Shown: positions 18,242-25,880 of the stretch, piece by piece
Layout of the letters: every line of letters begins with the position of its first letter
Position numbering within the stretch: position 1 is the first letter of the stretch
DNA from: Novosphingobium colocasiae
GTDB taxonomy: Bacteria > Pseudomonadota > Alphaproteobacteria > Sphingomonadales > Sphingomonadaceae
Reading direction: 5' to 3'
NCBI RefSeq assembly: GCF_014652555.1
Contig: NZ_BMZA01000008.1
Location: 1 to 64,000 of the forward strand
DNA length: 64,000 nt
Position numbers and translations under genes: made by a program
The notes under the pieces: model-generated
Database searches by the model: none
Seen by the model: the letters and a program-made list of their open reading frames with translations, nothing else
What the model was told of the DNA's origin: nothing

Positions 18242-18282
18242 GGAAATTCCCCCCTGGGATGGCTGTTTGTTGGTTTTGGATG

Positions 18283-18912
18283 TCACGCGATCAGGCGCTT
18301 GAGCTTGGCCAGCGCGGTCGCGTCGGATTCCTGGTGGTCGATCGTCCCCGAGAACTCGCCCCTGGCGGTCATCAGGTAGATCGCGGCGGTATGGTCGATG
18401 GTGTAGTCGCCGCCCGGCTGCGGCACTTTTGCCGAATAGACGCCGTAGCCCTTCTTGATCTGATCAAGCTGGGCATCTGTCCCGGTGAGGCCGAGGATTG
18501 GTGTGCCGAACAGCGCCACGTAGTTGCCAAGGTCAGCAGGCTTGTCGTGGCCCGGATCGACCGACACGAAGACGATATTGAACTTCATGCCGTCCGGCCC
18601 GAGCTGCTTTCTCAAGCGCGCCATGCGGGCGAGGCTGGTCGGGCAGACATCGGGACAGCGGGTGAAGCCAAAGAAGATCGCATAGGGCTTGCTCGCCAGC
18701 GTCTTCTCCGTGACCGTCGCCCCGTCTGGCGCGGTCAGCGTGAATGGCCCGCCGAAGGCATGGGCGTAGTCATCCGCAGGATTACCCGCCGGATGGCCAC
18801 GGTCATAGATCACGGCGAGACCGACCAGTGTGGCCACCCCGAGGACAAGCCACAAAGCCGTGCGCAGGCGGGCCAAACCCGAGCGAGATTCCTGCTGCTC
18901 AGTGTCCAGCAT
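18283..18912 (-). CDS. SCO1/SenC family copper chaperone
   Basis: Thioredoxin-fold, membrane-anchored periplasmic protein that delivers copper to, or maintains thiols of, the CuA site of cytochrome oxidase. It is 209 aa with one N-terminal membrane segment (about residues 18-36). The metal-binding CPDVCP motif is at about 89-94 in FFGFTRCPDVCPTSLARM, and the third ligand is probably His in YTIDHTAAIYLM. The start overlaps the PCuAC gene by 14 bases. SCO plus PCuAC is the standard pair for periplasmic copper delivery. Confidence 0.9.
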   Translation of the reverse strand: MLDTEQQESRSGLARLRTALWLVLGVATLVGLAVIYDRGHPAGNPADDYAHAFGGPFTLTAPDGATVTEKTLASKPYAIFFGFTRCPDVCPTSLARMARLRKQLGPDGMKFNIVFVSVDPGHDKPADLGNYVALFGTPILGLTGTDAQLDQIKKGYGVYSAKVPQPGGDYTIDHTAAIYLMTARGEFSGTIDHQESDATALAKLKRLIA

Positions 18913-19390
18913 GGCCGCTTTCCATCGGGCCGGTCGAGGTCACAGGCTGGACCGCGAATTGCACGGTCACGTTTCCGGCACGCTGGAAGCGGAGCGTCAC
19001 GGGGAATCGGTCGCCCTGACGCAGCTGGCGCTTCAGCCCCATCAACATGATGTGGTAGCTGCCCGGCTTTAGTTCGAGCGCACCTCTGGCCGGAACAGCA
19101 ATGCCGCCTTCCACCTGGCGCATGCGCATGACAACACCATCCATGGTCATGGTATGAAGTTGGACTTCGGCCGCCACCGGGCTTGTGCCCGAGACCAGTC
19201 GATCTTCGGACGCGCCCTTGTTGGTGATGGTCATGAACCCGCCGCCGACGGCTTGTCCCGGGGCAGTCTCGCGCGACCAGGGGTGCTGGATGGTCAGATT
19301 TCCGGTCCGATAGCCGTGCGCCAGCGCGGCGCTGGCCATGGCGCTCAAGGCCAGAGCGGGAACGAGGGCTTTGGGAGGAAGGCGCATCAT
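18899..19390 (-). CDS. PCuAC periplasmic copper chaperone
   Basis: A 163-aa secreted copper(I) chaperone of the PCuAC family (DUF461) that hands copper to SCO or directly to cytochrome oxidase. The signal peptide ends near ASAALAHG. Methionine/histidine ligands lie in LHTMTMDGVVMRMRQVEGG (about residues 78-96) and in PGSYHIMLMGLK (about 108-119), matching the H(M)X10MX21HXM pattern. A histidine-containing tail (ESGHAGH) may add binding capacity. Its ATG overlaps the stop of the 65-aa gene upstream. Confidence 0.9.
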   Translation of the reverse strand: MMRLPPKALVPALALSAMASAALAHGYRTGNLTIQHPWSRETAPGQAVGGGFMTITNKGASEDRLVSGTSPVAAEVQLHTMTMDGVVMRMRQVEGGIAVPARGALELKPGSYHIMLMGLKRQLRQGDRFPVTLRFQRAGNVTVQFAVQPVTSTGPMESGHAGH

Positions 19391-19584
19391 AGCTTGAAAT
19401 CCTGTTCGAGGGTGCAGACGGGAATGTCCTGTGCGGCGAGGGTCTGGGTCGGTTCGACCAGGCCGAAGCCAAAGGCCGTGTCGGCGAGGCGCAGCGCGGC
19501 GCAGAGCGCGATCGCCTTCCAGGTATTGCGCCGAAAGCTCTGGAGCCTGTGATGCCGCGCGTCAGAAACCGTGAAAATGCCCAT
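19387..19584 (-). CDS. Small protein of unknown function in the copper operon
   Basis: A 65-aa product with one hydrophobic stretch (about residues 23-42, WKAIALCAALRLADTAFGFG) and a C-terminal part containing PVCTLEQDFKL. I do not recognise the family. It begins 3 bases after the stop of the DUF2244 gene, and its TGA overlaps the PCuAC ATG, so it is very likely translated as part of this operon. The hydrophobic stretch could be a signal or membrane anchor, leaving a small periplasmic tail with one cysteine. Confidence 0.6.
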   Translation of the reverse strand: MGIFTVSDARHHRLQSFRRNTWKAIALCAALRLADTAFGFGLVEPTQTLAAQDIPVCTLEQDFKL

Positions 19585-19587
19585 GGT

Positions 19588-20118
19588 TCAGCGCCCCCGC
19601 GCTTGCGCGAGCGCAGCCGCGACCAGCGGCGCCACAGCGCGGCGTTCATCGAGACTGAGGCAGCGCCCGAACTCGATGCTGCCGTCGCGGCCGCGCAGGA
19701 ACAGGCGCAGGTCGGTCGGGTTGCGCGCGTCCGCCGCTAGGCGCATCCAGAACGCCGGGAGTTCGATCTGGCGGCCGCTGCTATCGCGATGCCGCACCCG
19801 GCCATCGGCCAGTTCGAGCGTCTCTTGCGCCGGCTCCGATTTGCCATGGCGCTCAAGCGCGAATGTCAGACCAGCCATCGCCAGAATGGAAAAGGCTGGG
19901 ACTAACCAGTGACCGTGCAGGGCAGGCCCGATGCTGGTGACCATGAACAGCAGCGCGATCATGCTGAAGGTGACGCGGGCGTCGTGGCTCAGGTGCGAGC
20001 GGTTCTCCTGCATGTGCAGGATAAGAGGCTTGGCACTGGCTGTCTCTGGAAGACGGTCCAGCTTTTCGGGCTTTGACGCCCAAGGCCGTTCCGCAGAACG
20101 GCACAGCAATTCGTACAT
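19588..20118 (-). CDS. DUF2244 family integral membrane protein
   Basis: A 176-aa protein of the DUF2244 family. Two adjacent membrane segments (about residues 49-66 and 70-86) follow an N-terminal cytoplasmic region. The domain then reads ERHGKSEPAQETLELADGRVRHRD and closes with SIEFGRCLSLDERRAVAPLVAAAL. DUF2244 proteins are often coded beside cytochrome-oxidase genes in alphaproteobacteria, which suits this copper-delivery setting; the molecular role is unknown. The start at 20118 has GGAG nine bases upstream; an internal ATG at 20013 would lose 35 residues with no conserved features. Confidence 0.75.
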   Translation of the reverse strand: MYELLCRSAERPWASKPEKLDRLPETASAKPLILHMQENRSHLSHDARVTFSMIALLFMVTSIGPALHGHWLVPAFSILAMAGLTFALERHGKSEPAQETLELADGRVRHRDSSGRQIELPAFWMRLAADARNPTDLRLFLRGRDGSIEFGRCLSLDERRAVAPLVAAALAQARGR

Positions 20119-20196
20119 GGAATCGTGCTCCGGCTAAGCCGGCGCACGCAATGGGAAGGCGCGCACGCCGGCCGGTCCGACAAATCGGTTAGATTG

Positions 20197-20601
20197 TCAG
20201 ACCAAAGCCGGCGGTCCGCGCAGAGGCGGCCGCAGATGGGATATGCGTTTGGGAAGAGTGATACGCGCGGGCGCAAAGCCAAGCGCAAGAATGAAGGCCA
20301 ACTCCAACGCGAGCAGCGAAGGATCGGCACCAGTCATCGAGGCCATCGACAGCGACGCGAAAGGACACTCGCCTTTGCCCTGCTTTTGACCTGAGTCGCT
20401 TCCGCCATCCTTCATCGGAATGACGATCTGCTTTACTGCATGATTGCCGAAGGCTTCATCGCAGATCTGAACGGTCAGAACCTTGGAATTCTGCCCGATC
20501 ATGAAACCTGTGGGCACGACGATCTTCATGCACAGTGCCGCCATGACCACCAACAGGGCCAAGGCGCGGTGTCGCATCAGAAGGGCACGCATCACAGACA
20601 T
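20197..20601 (-). CDS. DUF2946-like secreted/membrane protein
   Basis: A 134-aa protein: N-terminal hydrophobic signal or anchor (residues 11-26), a short exported domain with ICDEAF and GECPFASLSMA, a second hydrophobic stretch (about 92-110) and a basic tail. The pattern of a cysteine region, KGECPF and a C-terminal membrane segment matches DUF2946 proteins, often found with copper-handling and TonB-receptor genes. It is the most upstream gene of the minus-strand metal cluster, 78 bases before DUF2244. Exact function unknown; metal binding through the cysteines is a guess. Confidence 0.65.
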   Translation of the reverse strand: MSVMRALLMRHRALALLVVMAALCMKIVVPTGFMIGQNSKVLTVQICDEAFGNHAVKQIVIPMKDGGSDSGQKQGKGECPFASLSMASMTGADPSLLALELAFILALGFAPARITLPKRISHLRPPLRGPPALV

Positions 20602-20856
20602 TCAAGGGCGCCACTAATCCCTGCAAGGTCGATTGTCATCCGGTTTGCGCAGTCTGCGGTACAATCCGCGATTGCTCAACGACTTGGGTCAAAGTGGTCT
20701 GCGTCTGGTGAGCACCCCAAAACGCTAGCATTTGCGGGCGTTAGACAAGTTGAGGGCCTCGCCGTTGCCCTCCCTGTGACAGTTTGTCCCATTCCGCTTC
20801 TTGCCGTTGAACCTCAAGAGCGCCGCTATTCCATTGCTGGAAAGTGAGTGTTTTCC
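20602..20856. other. 255-bp divergent intergenic region
   Basis: Separates the copper cluster (minus) from the bd-like operon (plus), so it should hold both promoters. A palindrome at 20776-20790 is listed separately. Nothing else stands out. Confidence 0.5.
20776..20790 (+). promoter_or_regulatory. Candidate RegA/PrrA operator upstream of the bd-like operon
   Basis: GTGACAGTTTGTCCC contains the inverted repeat GACA-GTT-TGTC. It matches the reported RegA/PrrA consensus (GNG(G/A)C(G/A)TTNNGNCGC) except at two fixed positions. It lies about 67 bases before the first gene of an operon that itself encodes RegB/RegA homologues, which would allow autoregulation. One match in one place is weak evidence. 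Confidence 0.35.
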
Positions 20857-21261
20857 ATGAACAGATTAGCCGAATGGCTTGGCGAGCGGCCCTATCGGTC
20901 AATTGCGCTCAATGTTGTTATGCTGACTGTGCTGCTTGCATTGATCGGGCAACCGCAGCTTTTCCTGATGATCGGCAGCATCATGATTGCAGTGCTTGCG
21001 GTCGCTGGTCTGCGCGGCACCTTGGTGCGCTGGCGCCTATCCCGCAACACTTCTCATCCTTATGAACTCACCTACCTCTGGGCGCCGGGCGCAACTGCGA
21101 TCGTCCTTGCAGGGCTCGGCCTCTGGCTGATCCTTGGTGCTGATTCGGGTAGCCCTTCCTACATCCTGGGCACCATCTTCTTTGGCTTCGAAGCCTGGCT
21201 TCTGGTCCTCCTTGGAGCCGATCTTCGCGCCAATCGCGCTGAAATCGTGGAGGCGCGCTGA
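20857..21261 (+). CDS. Small polytopic membrane protein of the bd-like operon
   Basis: A 134-aa membrane protein, first in a plus-strand operon. It has a short amphipathic start (MNRLAEWLGERPYRS) and four likely transmembrane helices near residues 17-33, 36-52, 76-92 and 100-120, with a charged end. I do not recognise a named family. A GTG nine bases upstream (20848) is an alternative start. Its stop overlaps the ATG of the CydA-like gene (TGATGG), so the two are translationally coupled and the protein may be an assembly factor or accessory subunit. Confidence 0.7.
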   Translation: MNRLAEWLGERPYRSIALNVVMLTVLLALIGQPQLFLMIGSIMIAVLAVAGLRGTLVRWRLSRNTSHPYELTYLWAPGATAIVLAGLGLWLILGADSGSPSYILGTIFFGFEAWLLVLLGADLRANRAEIVEAR

Positions 21262-22406
21262 TGGATTTTCCGATTTTCCACCTCGATCTGCTCGGCAACC
21301 GTGGCCTGGTCGCGATTATCGCCATCCTGCACGTTCTCATCAACCACGGTCTTGCGGTGGGCATGATGCCGCTGGTCGCCGCCATGGAATGGTATGGCCA
21401 CAAGAAGCAGGACGCACGCTGGGACCAGCTTGCCTACAAGATCCTGTTTGTCTGTTTCCTCATCACGACTACAGTCGGAGCGCTCACCGGCGTTGGCATC
21501 TGGCTGTCGGTTTCACTGGTCAATCCCTATTCGATCGCCAGCCTCATCCGGGTGTTCTTCTGGGGCTGGTTCATTGAATGGCTCGTCTTCATTACCGAAG
21601 TCGTCCTGATCGTCGCCTACACACTGACCTGGAAGAAGCGGAGCACAGGCGCCGCCAAGGTCCGGCATATCAAGCTCGGCTTCGCTCTCGGCTTCTTCTC
21701 CTGGGTGACGATGGCGATCATCGTCTCGATCCTCGGCTTCATGATGGACCCTGGCAACTGGCTGACCGACCGCAGCCTGCTCGTCGGCTTCACCAATCCC
21801 ATGTACCTGCCGCAACTCGCCTTCCGCACGCCGCTGGCGCTGATGGAGGCGGGCGTGATCGCAATGTTCCTGACGCTCTGCTTTACCCGCAAGGATCCGG
21901 AGCTTCGGACCAATGCGATCCGGGCCGCCGGCCTGTGGATCATGATTTTTGCCCCGCTGATGCTGGTGGGAGGCTGGTGGTACTATTCCAAGGTGCCCGA
22001 GGCCATGGCCGCGAACCTCAGCGTCGGCCTGCTGACTTTGCAGTTCACCGAATGGCATGATCTGCTGATCAAGGTGATCGTCGGCAGCCTGGCGCTGATC
22101 CTCATCGTGGCGCAGTTTGCCATCTACCGTCCCAACCGCGTGCCGCGATGGCTGCCGCTGGTGCCATTGGCTGCTATCATCTGGATGACCGGTCATTTCG
22201 AGCGGGTGCGCGAATTCGTGCGCAAGCCCTATGTCATCGGCCGCTACATGTATGCCAATGGCATCCGGGTTGACGATTACCCGCTGCTCCAGCGCGATGG
22301 CCTGCTCGCTCACGCTACCTATTCGACGCCGCTGACCTCCGCCGAGATCGGTAAGGCTCCGGCTGCACAGATCCCGCACCTGCAACAGGGAAGGACGTCT
22401 TCATGA
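21261..22406 (+). CDS. Cytochrome bd subunit I-like membrane protein, split from its heme-c domain by a frameshift
   Basis: A 381-aa protein with about nine transmembrane helices and features of the CydA superfamily. An early helix carries ILHVLINHGLAVG with candidate heme-ligand histidines (about residues 23-28). Also visible are VGIWLSVSLVNP, FFWGWFIEWLVFITEV and near the end MTGHFERVREFVRKPYVIGRYM, placed like the GRQPW region. It lacks the quinol-binding Q-loop of true CydA and is shorter. After LQQG the frame ends RTSS. Adding one base at 22388-22392 would continue as GKDVF-MIACSRCHTG, giving one protein of about 490 aa with a C-terminal cytochrome c domain. This suggests an electron carrier other than quinol, or a quinol-to-heme-c path. 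Confidence 0.75.
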   Translation: MDFPIFHLDLLGNRGLVAIIAILHVLINHGLAVGMMPLVAAMEWYGHKKQDARWDQLAYKILFVCFLITTTVGALTGVGIWLSVSLVNPYSIASLIRVFFWGWFIEWLVFITEVVLIVAYTLTWKKRSTGAAKVRHIKLGFALGFFSWVTMAIIVSILGFMMDPGNWLTDRSLLVGFTNPMYLPQLAFRTPLALMEAGVIAMFLTLCFTRKDPELRTNAIRAAGLWIMIFAPLMLVGGWWYYSKVPEAMAANLSVGLLTLQFTEWHDLLIKVIVGSLALILIVAQFAIYRPNRVPRWLPLVPLAAIIWMTGHFERVREFVRKPYVIGRYMYANGIRVDDYPLLQRDGLLAHATYSTPLTSAEIGKAPAAQIPHLQQGRTSS

Positions 22407-22732
22407 TTGCCTGTTCGCGGTGCCACACCGGCAACGGCGTCAACAGTGTCACCGGCCAGTTCCGCCGGATGATGGGCGACGGCAAATGGGATCCTGCCGC
22501 GATCCAGGCCTATCTCGCCAACATGCATGACGCCCAGCCGTTCATGCCACCGTTCCCGGGCAACGAGAATGATCTCAAGCTGCTCGGTGGCTACATGCTG
22601 CACTTGCAGGCCAATGGCGCCCCGATTGCAGGCGGCCAAAGCGCCGGCGTCACCGTCAACCCCACCTACACGGCCGAAGCCTTGAAGGCCGCCAGGTCCA
22701 AGGAGATCGCGGCCAAGGAGATCACACGATGA
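22403..22732 (+). CDS. Cytochrome c domain (CxxCH), probably the C-terminal part of the preceding protein
   Basis: A 109-aa reading frame with heme-c motif CSRCH at residues 4-8, a candidate axial methionine in FMPPFPG at about 48-54, and the helix LKLLGGYMLHLQ. Taken alone, starting at ATG 22403, it has no signal peptide, so heme attachment in the periplasm would not be possible. In-frame codons just upstream read KDVF, the usual lead into a CxxCH helix, and connect to the bd-like protein if one base is added. The ATG overlaps the upstream TGA, so a coupled but separate product is the alternative. Confidence 0.8.
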   Translation: MIACSRCHTGNGVNSVTGQFRRMMGDGKWDPAAIQAYLANMHDAQPFMPPFPGNENDLKLLGGYMLHLQANGAPIAGGQSAGVTVNPTYTAEALKAARSKEIAAKEITR

Positions 22733-23778
22733 GCGCGACACCCGTCCCGGTCGACATCCCGTTGCCGCTGCCCGCGCCAGAACCCGTTCTGGTTGCCCTT
22801 CTCGTCGGCTTCTTCGTCATGCACATCGCCTTCGTGAACTTCATGGTCGGCGGCACCTTCCTGACCCTGTGGTATGAACTGAAAGGCCTGAAGGAGCGGC
22901 GCTACGACAGGCTGGCCTATGCGATCTCTTCGACGATCACGGCCAACAAGAGCATCGCTGTCGTGCTCGGTGTCGGCCCGCTGCTGGCAATCAACACGCT
23001 CTACACCGTCTATTTCTACACCGCGAACGCGCTGACCGGCTTCGCTTGGATCAGCATCATTCCGCTGGTCATCACTGCATTCCTGTTGACCTATGCGCAC
23101 AAATATCTGTGGCACAGGATGAAGAATGCGAAGGGTCTACATCTGACCTTGATCACGCTGACCAGCCTGATCTTCCTGTTCGTGCCGCTCATCTTCCTGA
23201 CCAACATCACCCTGATGCTGTACCCGGACAAATGGGCAGGCGTTCATGGCTTTTTCTCGGCCCTGACCTTGCCGAACATCTGGCCGCGTTATGCCCATTT
23301 TCTGCTCGCCTGTCCCGCAATGACCGGCCTGCTCATGGTTTGGCTGTTCCGGCGCGGGAGCGACGAGGAAATTGCCGCGACCGGCTTCGAGCGCGGCGAA
23401 CTGCTGCGCAAGGGTTATCGCTGGGCGCTCTGGCCGACTGTGCTGCAATTCGCCATTGGTCCGTTGGCGCTCGTGACGCTGCCGGCGGTGCCGGGCTCAA
23501 CCGCCAGCGTCACCATCGTCTTTGGTATCAGCATCGTCGTCTCGGCCATCATGTGCCTGCTGATGTTCGCAGAAACACGGCGCGGCGGTGACAAGATCGG
23601 CTCGAGCTTCGGCGCGGTCTGCACGCTGATGGCCATCGTCATCCTGCTTATGGGTGCCGGGCGGCATCTCTACCGTGAAGCCGCAGTGAGCGAGCACCGT
23701 GAACTGGTGAAAGAGCGGACAAACGAGTACATGCGCGAAGTCGACGCCGCGCGAGCCGCAACTGCCGCGCAGGACTGA
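22729..23778 (+). CDS. Second bd subunit I-like membrane protein
   Basis: A 349-aa protein with about eight transmembrane helices. The start VALLVGFFVMHIAFVNFMVGGTFLTLWYE and the segment STITANKSIAVVLGVGPLLAINTLYTVYFY resemble the first helices of the CydA superfamily, including a histidine in helix 1 (about residue 32). It is not CydB. The C-terminal 40 residues are charged and cytoplasmic. The gene overlaps the cytochrome c frame by four bases. With its neighbour it probably forms a two-subunit membrane redox complex built of two bd-I-like halves; quinol oxidation or oxygen reduction cannot be decided from sequence. Confidence 0.65.
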   Translation: MSATPVPVDIPLPLPAPEPVLVALLVGFFVMHIAFVNFMVGGTFLTLWYELKGLKERRYDRLAYAISSTITANKSIAVVLGVGPLLAINTLYTVYFYTANALTGFAWISIIPLVITAFLLTYAHKYLWHRMKNAKGLHLTLITLTSLIFLFVPLIFLTNITLMLYPDKWAGVHGFFSALTLPNIWPRYAHFLLACPAMTGLLMVWLFRRGSDEEIAATGFERGELLRKGYRWALWPTVLQFAIGPLALVTLPAVPGSTASVTIVFGISIVVSAIMCLLMFAETRRGGDKIGSSFGAVCTLMAIVILLMGAGRHLYREAAVSEHRELVKERTNEYMREVDAARAATAAQD

Positions 23779-23783
23779 GGCAA

Positions 23784-23963
23784 ATGATCCCAGGCTCTCT
23801 TGGCGAAGGTGTGTTCGAGTGGAATGTGCGCGGCGGCTTGCAACAACTGAAAGGGCATTGCCGCCGCTATTTCTGGCTATGGATTGCCTATCAAACCGTC
23901 AAGGGCGTCACCACCACGACCCTCGTCTGGGTGCCACTGGTCATCTGGTGGTTTGAGCGATGA
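23784..23963 (+). CDS. 59-aa single-span membrane protein between the bd-like genes and RegB
   Basis: The reading frame ATG 23784 to TGA 23961-23963 encodes 59 residues: a polar start (MIPGSLGEGVFEWN), basic middle and a hydrophobic tryptophan-rich end (TTTLVWVPLVIWWFER). GGACTGAGG precedes the ATG and the stop overlaps the kinase ATG, so it fits the operon exactly. Size and topology recall CydX/DUF2474-type small subunits of bd oxidases, though no sequence similarity is evident. It may be a structural subunit of the complex or a link to the sensor. Confidence 0.65.
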   Translation: MIPGSLGEGVFEWNVRGGLQQLKGHCRRYFWLWIAYQTVKGVTTTTLVWVPLVIWWFER

Positions 23964-25300
23964 ATAGTGACGTCACCATAAGGCCGGTTGAGCGGCACCG
24001 GGCTGCGCTGAACGACGACGCCCGGGCGGCGATGAACGCCAAGAATCTACTGCTGCTGATTTACCTGCGCTGGATCGCGGTGGTCGGCCAGATCGCGACG
24101 ATTATTGTCGTTCATTTCTATTTCGGCATCGCGCTACCTTTGCCAGAGATGCTGTGCGTCATAGGCTTTCTCGTCACGCTCAACATCGTCAGCCTGCACC
24201 GCAGGGCCCACAGTCAGGATCGGTCTGGCGCGGCCGTGTTCATGGAACTGCTGCTCGATGTAGCGGCTCTGACCGCGCAGCTCTATCTCAGTGGCGGCGC
24301 GACCAATCCGTTCGTCTCGCTCTACCTTCTCCAGGTCATTCTCGGCGCGGTCTTGCTTGAAGCCTGGGCCACATGGACAATTGTCGCCGTTACCGCCGGG
24401 TGTTTCATCTGGTTGACCCAGGCCTATCGCCCGATCAGCGGGCTGCATTCAGGAATGCACCGCAATCATGCTGGCGGAATGTTTGACCTGCATATCCAAG
24501 GGATGTTTCTGTGCTTTCTGCTCGCAGCCGTCCTGCTGGTGTGGTTCATCAACCGCATCAACGCCAATCTGCGTGAGCGGGACGCGCGCCTGACCCAGCT
24601 AGAGCATCAGGCGTTTGAAGAGGAGCACATCATGCGCCTTGGCCTGCTTGCGTCAGGCGCCGCGCATGAACTCGGCACGCCCCTTGCCACCTTGACGGTG
24701 ATCCTCAGTGACTGGGACAAGGTCGATACGATCCGCAACGACCGCACGCTTAGCCTCGATCTTCGTGAAGTGCAGTCGCAGCTCAAGCGATGTAAGGAAA
24801 TCGTCTCGGGCATACTGCTGTCCTCAGGCCAGGCGCGTGGCGAGGATGCCCGCCGCGAGACGATCGGCAAATTTCTGGACCGCACGATCTCCGAATGGGG
24901 CGAACGGAGGAAGCCGGGGCAACTCGAGTATCGCAACAATCTCGCAGAAGACTTGCCGATCGTCTCGGACACCGTGTTCCGTCAAATGCTGGGCAATGTC
25001 CTCGACAATGCCGTGGAAGCCTCGCCCCACTGGGTCGGAGTTCAGGTGGACAGCGAAGGCGATGATGTCGTGATCGCCGTGCATGATCGCGGAACCGGCT
25101 TCCCCGAGTGTATGCTCACAGGAATCGGCGTTCCCTATTGTTCAAGCAAGGACCGGGATGGGTCGGGGCTCGGGTTGTTCCTGGTGGTCAATGTCCTGCG
25201 CAAGATTGGCGGCAGTACGGTCGCGACGAACCGGCCTGAAGGTGGCGCCACTGTCACTCTGCGTTTTCCCGTCAGCGCCCTGCGGCTTGAAGCGGCATGA
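23960..25300 (+). CDS. regB: RegB/PrrB-type redox sensor histidine kinase
   Basis: A 446-aa membrane sensor kinase of the RegB/PrrB/ActS family, which responds to quinone redox state and respiration. Six transmembrane helices span about residues 33-195. The conserved quinone-binding motif GGATNPF lies at 112-118. The phospho-accepting histidine is His236 in GAAHELGTPLAT. The redox cysteine of RegB probably corresponds to Cys278 in LKRCKEIVSG. The catalytic domain includes NVLDNAVEAS, HDRGTGFP and GSGLGLFLV. It overlaps its response regulator gene by four bases. Being coded in the bd-like operon suggests it monitors that electron-transfer system. Confidence 0.92.
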   Translation: MNSDVTIRPVERHRAALNDDARAAMNAKNLLLLIYLRWIAVVGQIATIIVVHFYFGIALPLPEMLCVIGFLVTLNIVSLHRRAHSQDRSGAAVFMELLLDVAALTAQLYLSGGATNPFVSLYLLQVILGAVLLEAWATWTIVAVTAGCFIWLTQAYRPISGLHSGMHRNHAGGMFDLHIQGMFLCFLLAAVLLVWFINRINANLRERDARLTQLEHQAFEEEHIMRLGLLASGAAHELGTPLATLTVILSDWDKVDTIRNDRTLSLDLREVQSQLKRCKEIVSGILLSSGQARGEDARRETIGKFLDRTISEWGERRKPGQLEYRNNLAEDLPIVSDTVFRQMLGNVLDNAVEASPHWVGVQVDSEGDDVVIAVHDRGTGFPECMLTGIGVPYCSSKDRDGSGLGLFLVVNVLRKIGGSTVATNRPEGGATVTLRFPVSALRLEAA

Positions 25301-25830
25301 CGGGCGCGCGCAATCTGTTCATCGTTGAAGATGACGCAGCCCTTGCCGGGGCGCTTGTGCGCGCCTTCGAACGCCGCGGCTATTCGCCGCATCATGCCGA
25401 TAGCGCAGAACGGGCCATTGGAATGCTCAATCAGGTTACCCCGGACTTTGCCGTGGTCGATCTGAAACTGGGTGGGGCTTCGGGTCTCGAGTGCATCAAG
25501 GCGCTGGCGACGGCCAATGCAGCAATGCGCATCGTCGTGCTCACCGGATTTGCGTCAATTTCGACGGCAGTCGGGGCGATCAAGCTCGGTGCCTGTCACT
25601 ACCTCGCCAAGCCCGCCAGCGCAGACGATATCGAAGCGGCTTTTGCTGAAGACGAGGTCGATACCGGCATTGCGGTCACCCGGAGACAGACATCGGTCAA
25701 GACGCTGGAATGGGAGAAAATCCATGAGGTTCTGGCAGAGACAGGGTTCAACGTCTCCGAAGCGGCCCGTCGACTTGGCATGCACCGCAGGACTTTGACG
25801 AGAAAATTGGCAAAGCAAAGGGTCAAATGA
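25297..25830 (+). CDS. regA: RegA/PrrA/ActR-type response regulator
   Basis: A 177-aa two-domain response regulator. The receiver has acidic EDD at 11-13, the phosphorylated Asp55 in FAVVDLKLG, and Lys105 in YLAKPAS. The C-terminal Fis-like helix-turn-helix (about residues 145-175) reads LAETGFNVSEAARRLGMHRRTLTRKLAK, the near-invariant DNA-recognition segment of RegA/PrrA/ActR. The gene follows regB with a four-base overlap. It is likely to control respiratory or redox genes, perhaps this operon itself through the palindrome at 20776. The linker between the domains is longer and more acidic than usual. Confidence 0.92.
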   Translation: MTGARNLFIVEDDAALAGALVRAFERRGYSPHHADSAERAIGMLNQVTPDFAVVDLKLGGASGLECIKALATANAAMRIVVLTGFASISTAVGAIKLGACHYLAKPASADDIEAAFAEDEVDTGIAVTRRQTSVKTLEWEKIHEVLAETGFNVSEAARRLGMHRRTLTRKLAKQRVK

Positions 25831-25880
25831 AAGCGGTTAGCCGGCCGCGACGCCTACCGGCGCAACGCCGCAATTGCCGA

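Noticed and set aside
25831..25880. Possible hairpin between regA and panB as a terminator
   Set aside because: Pairing is imperfect and no T tract follows on either strand.
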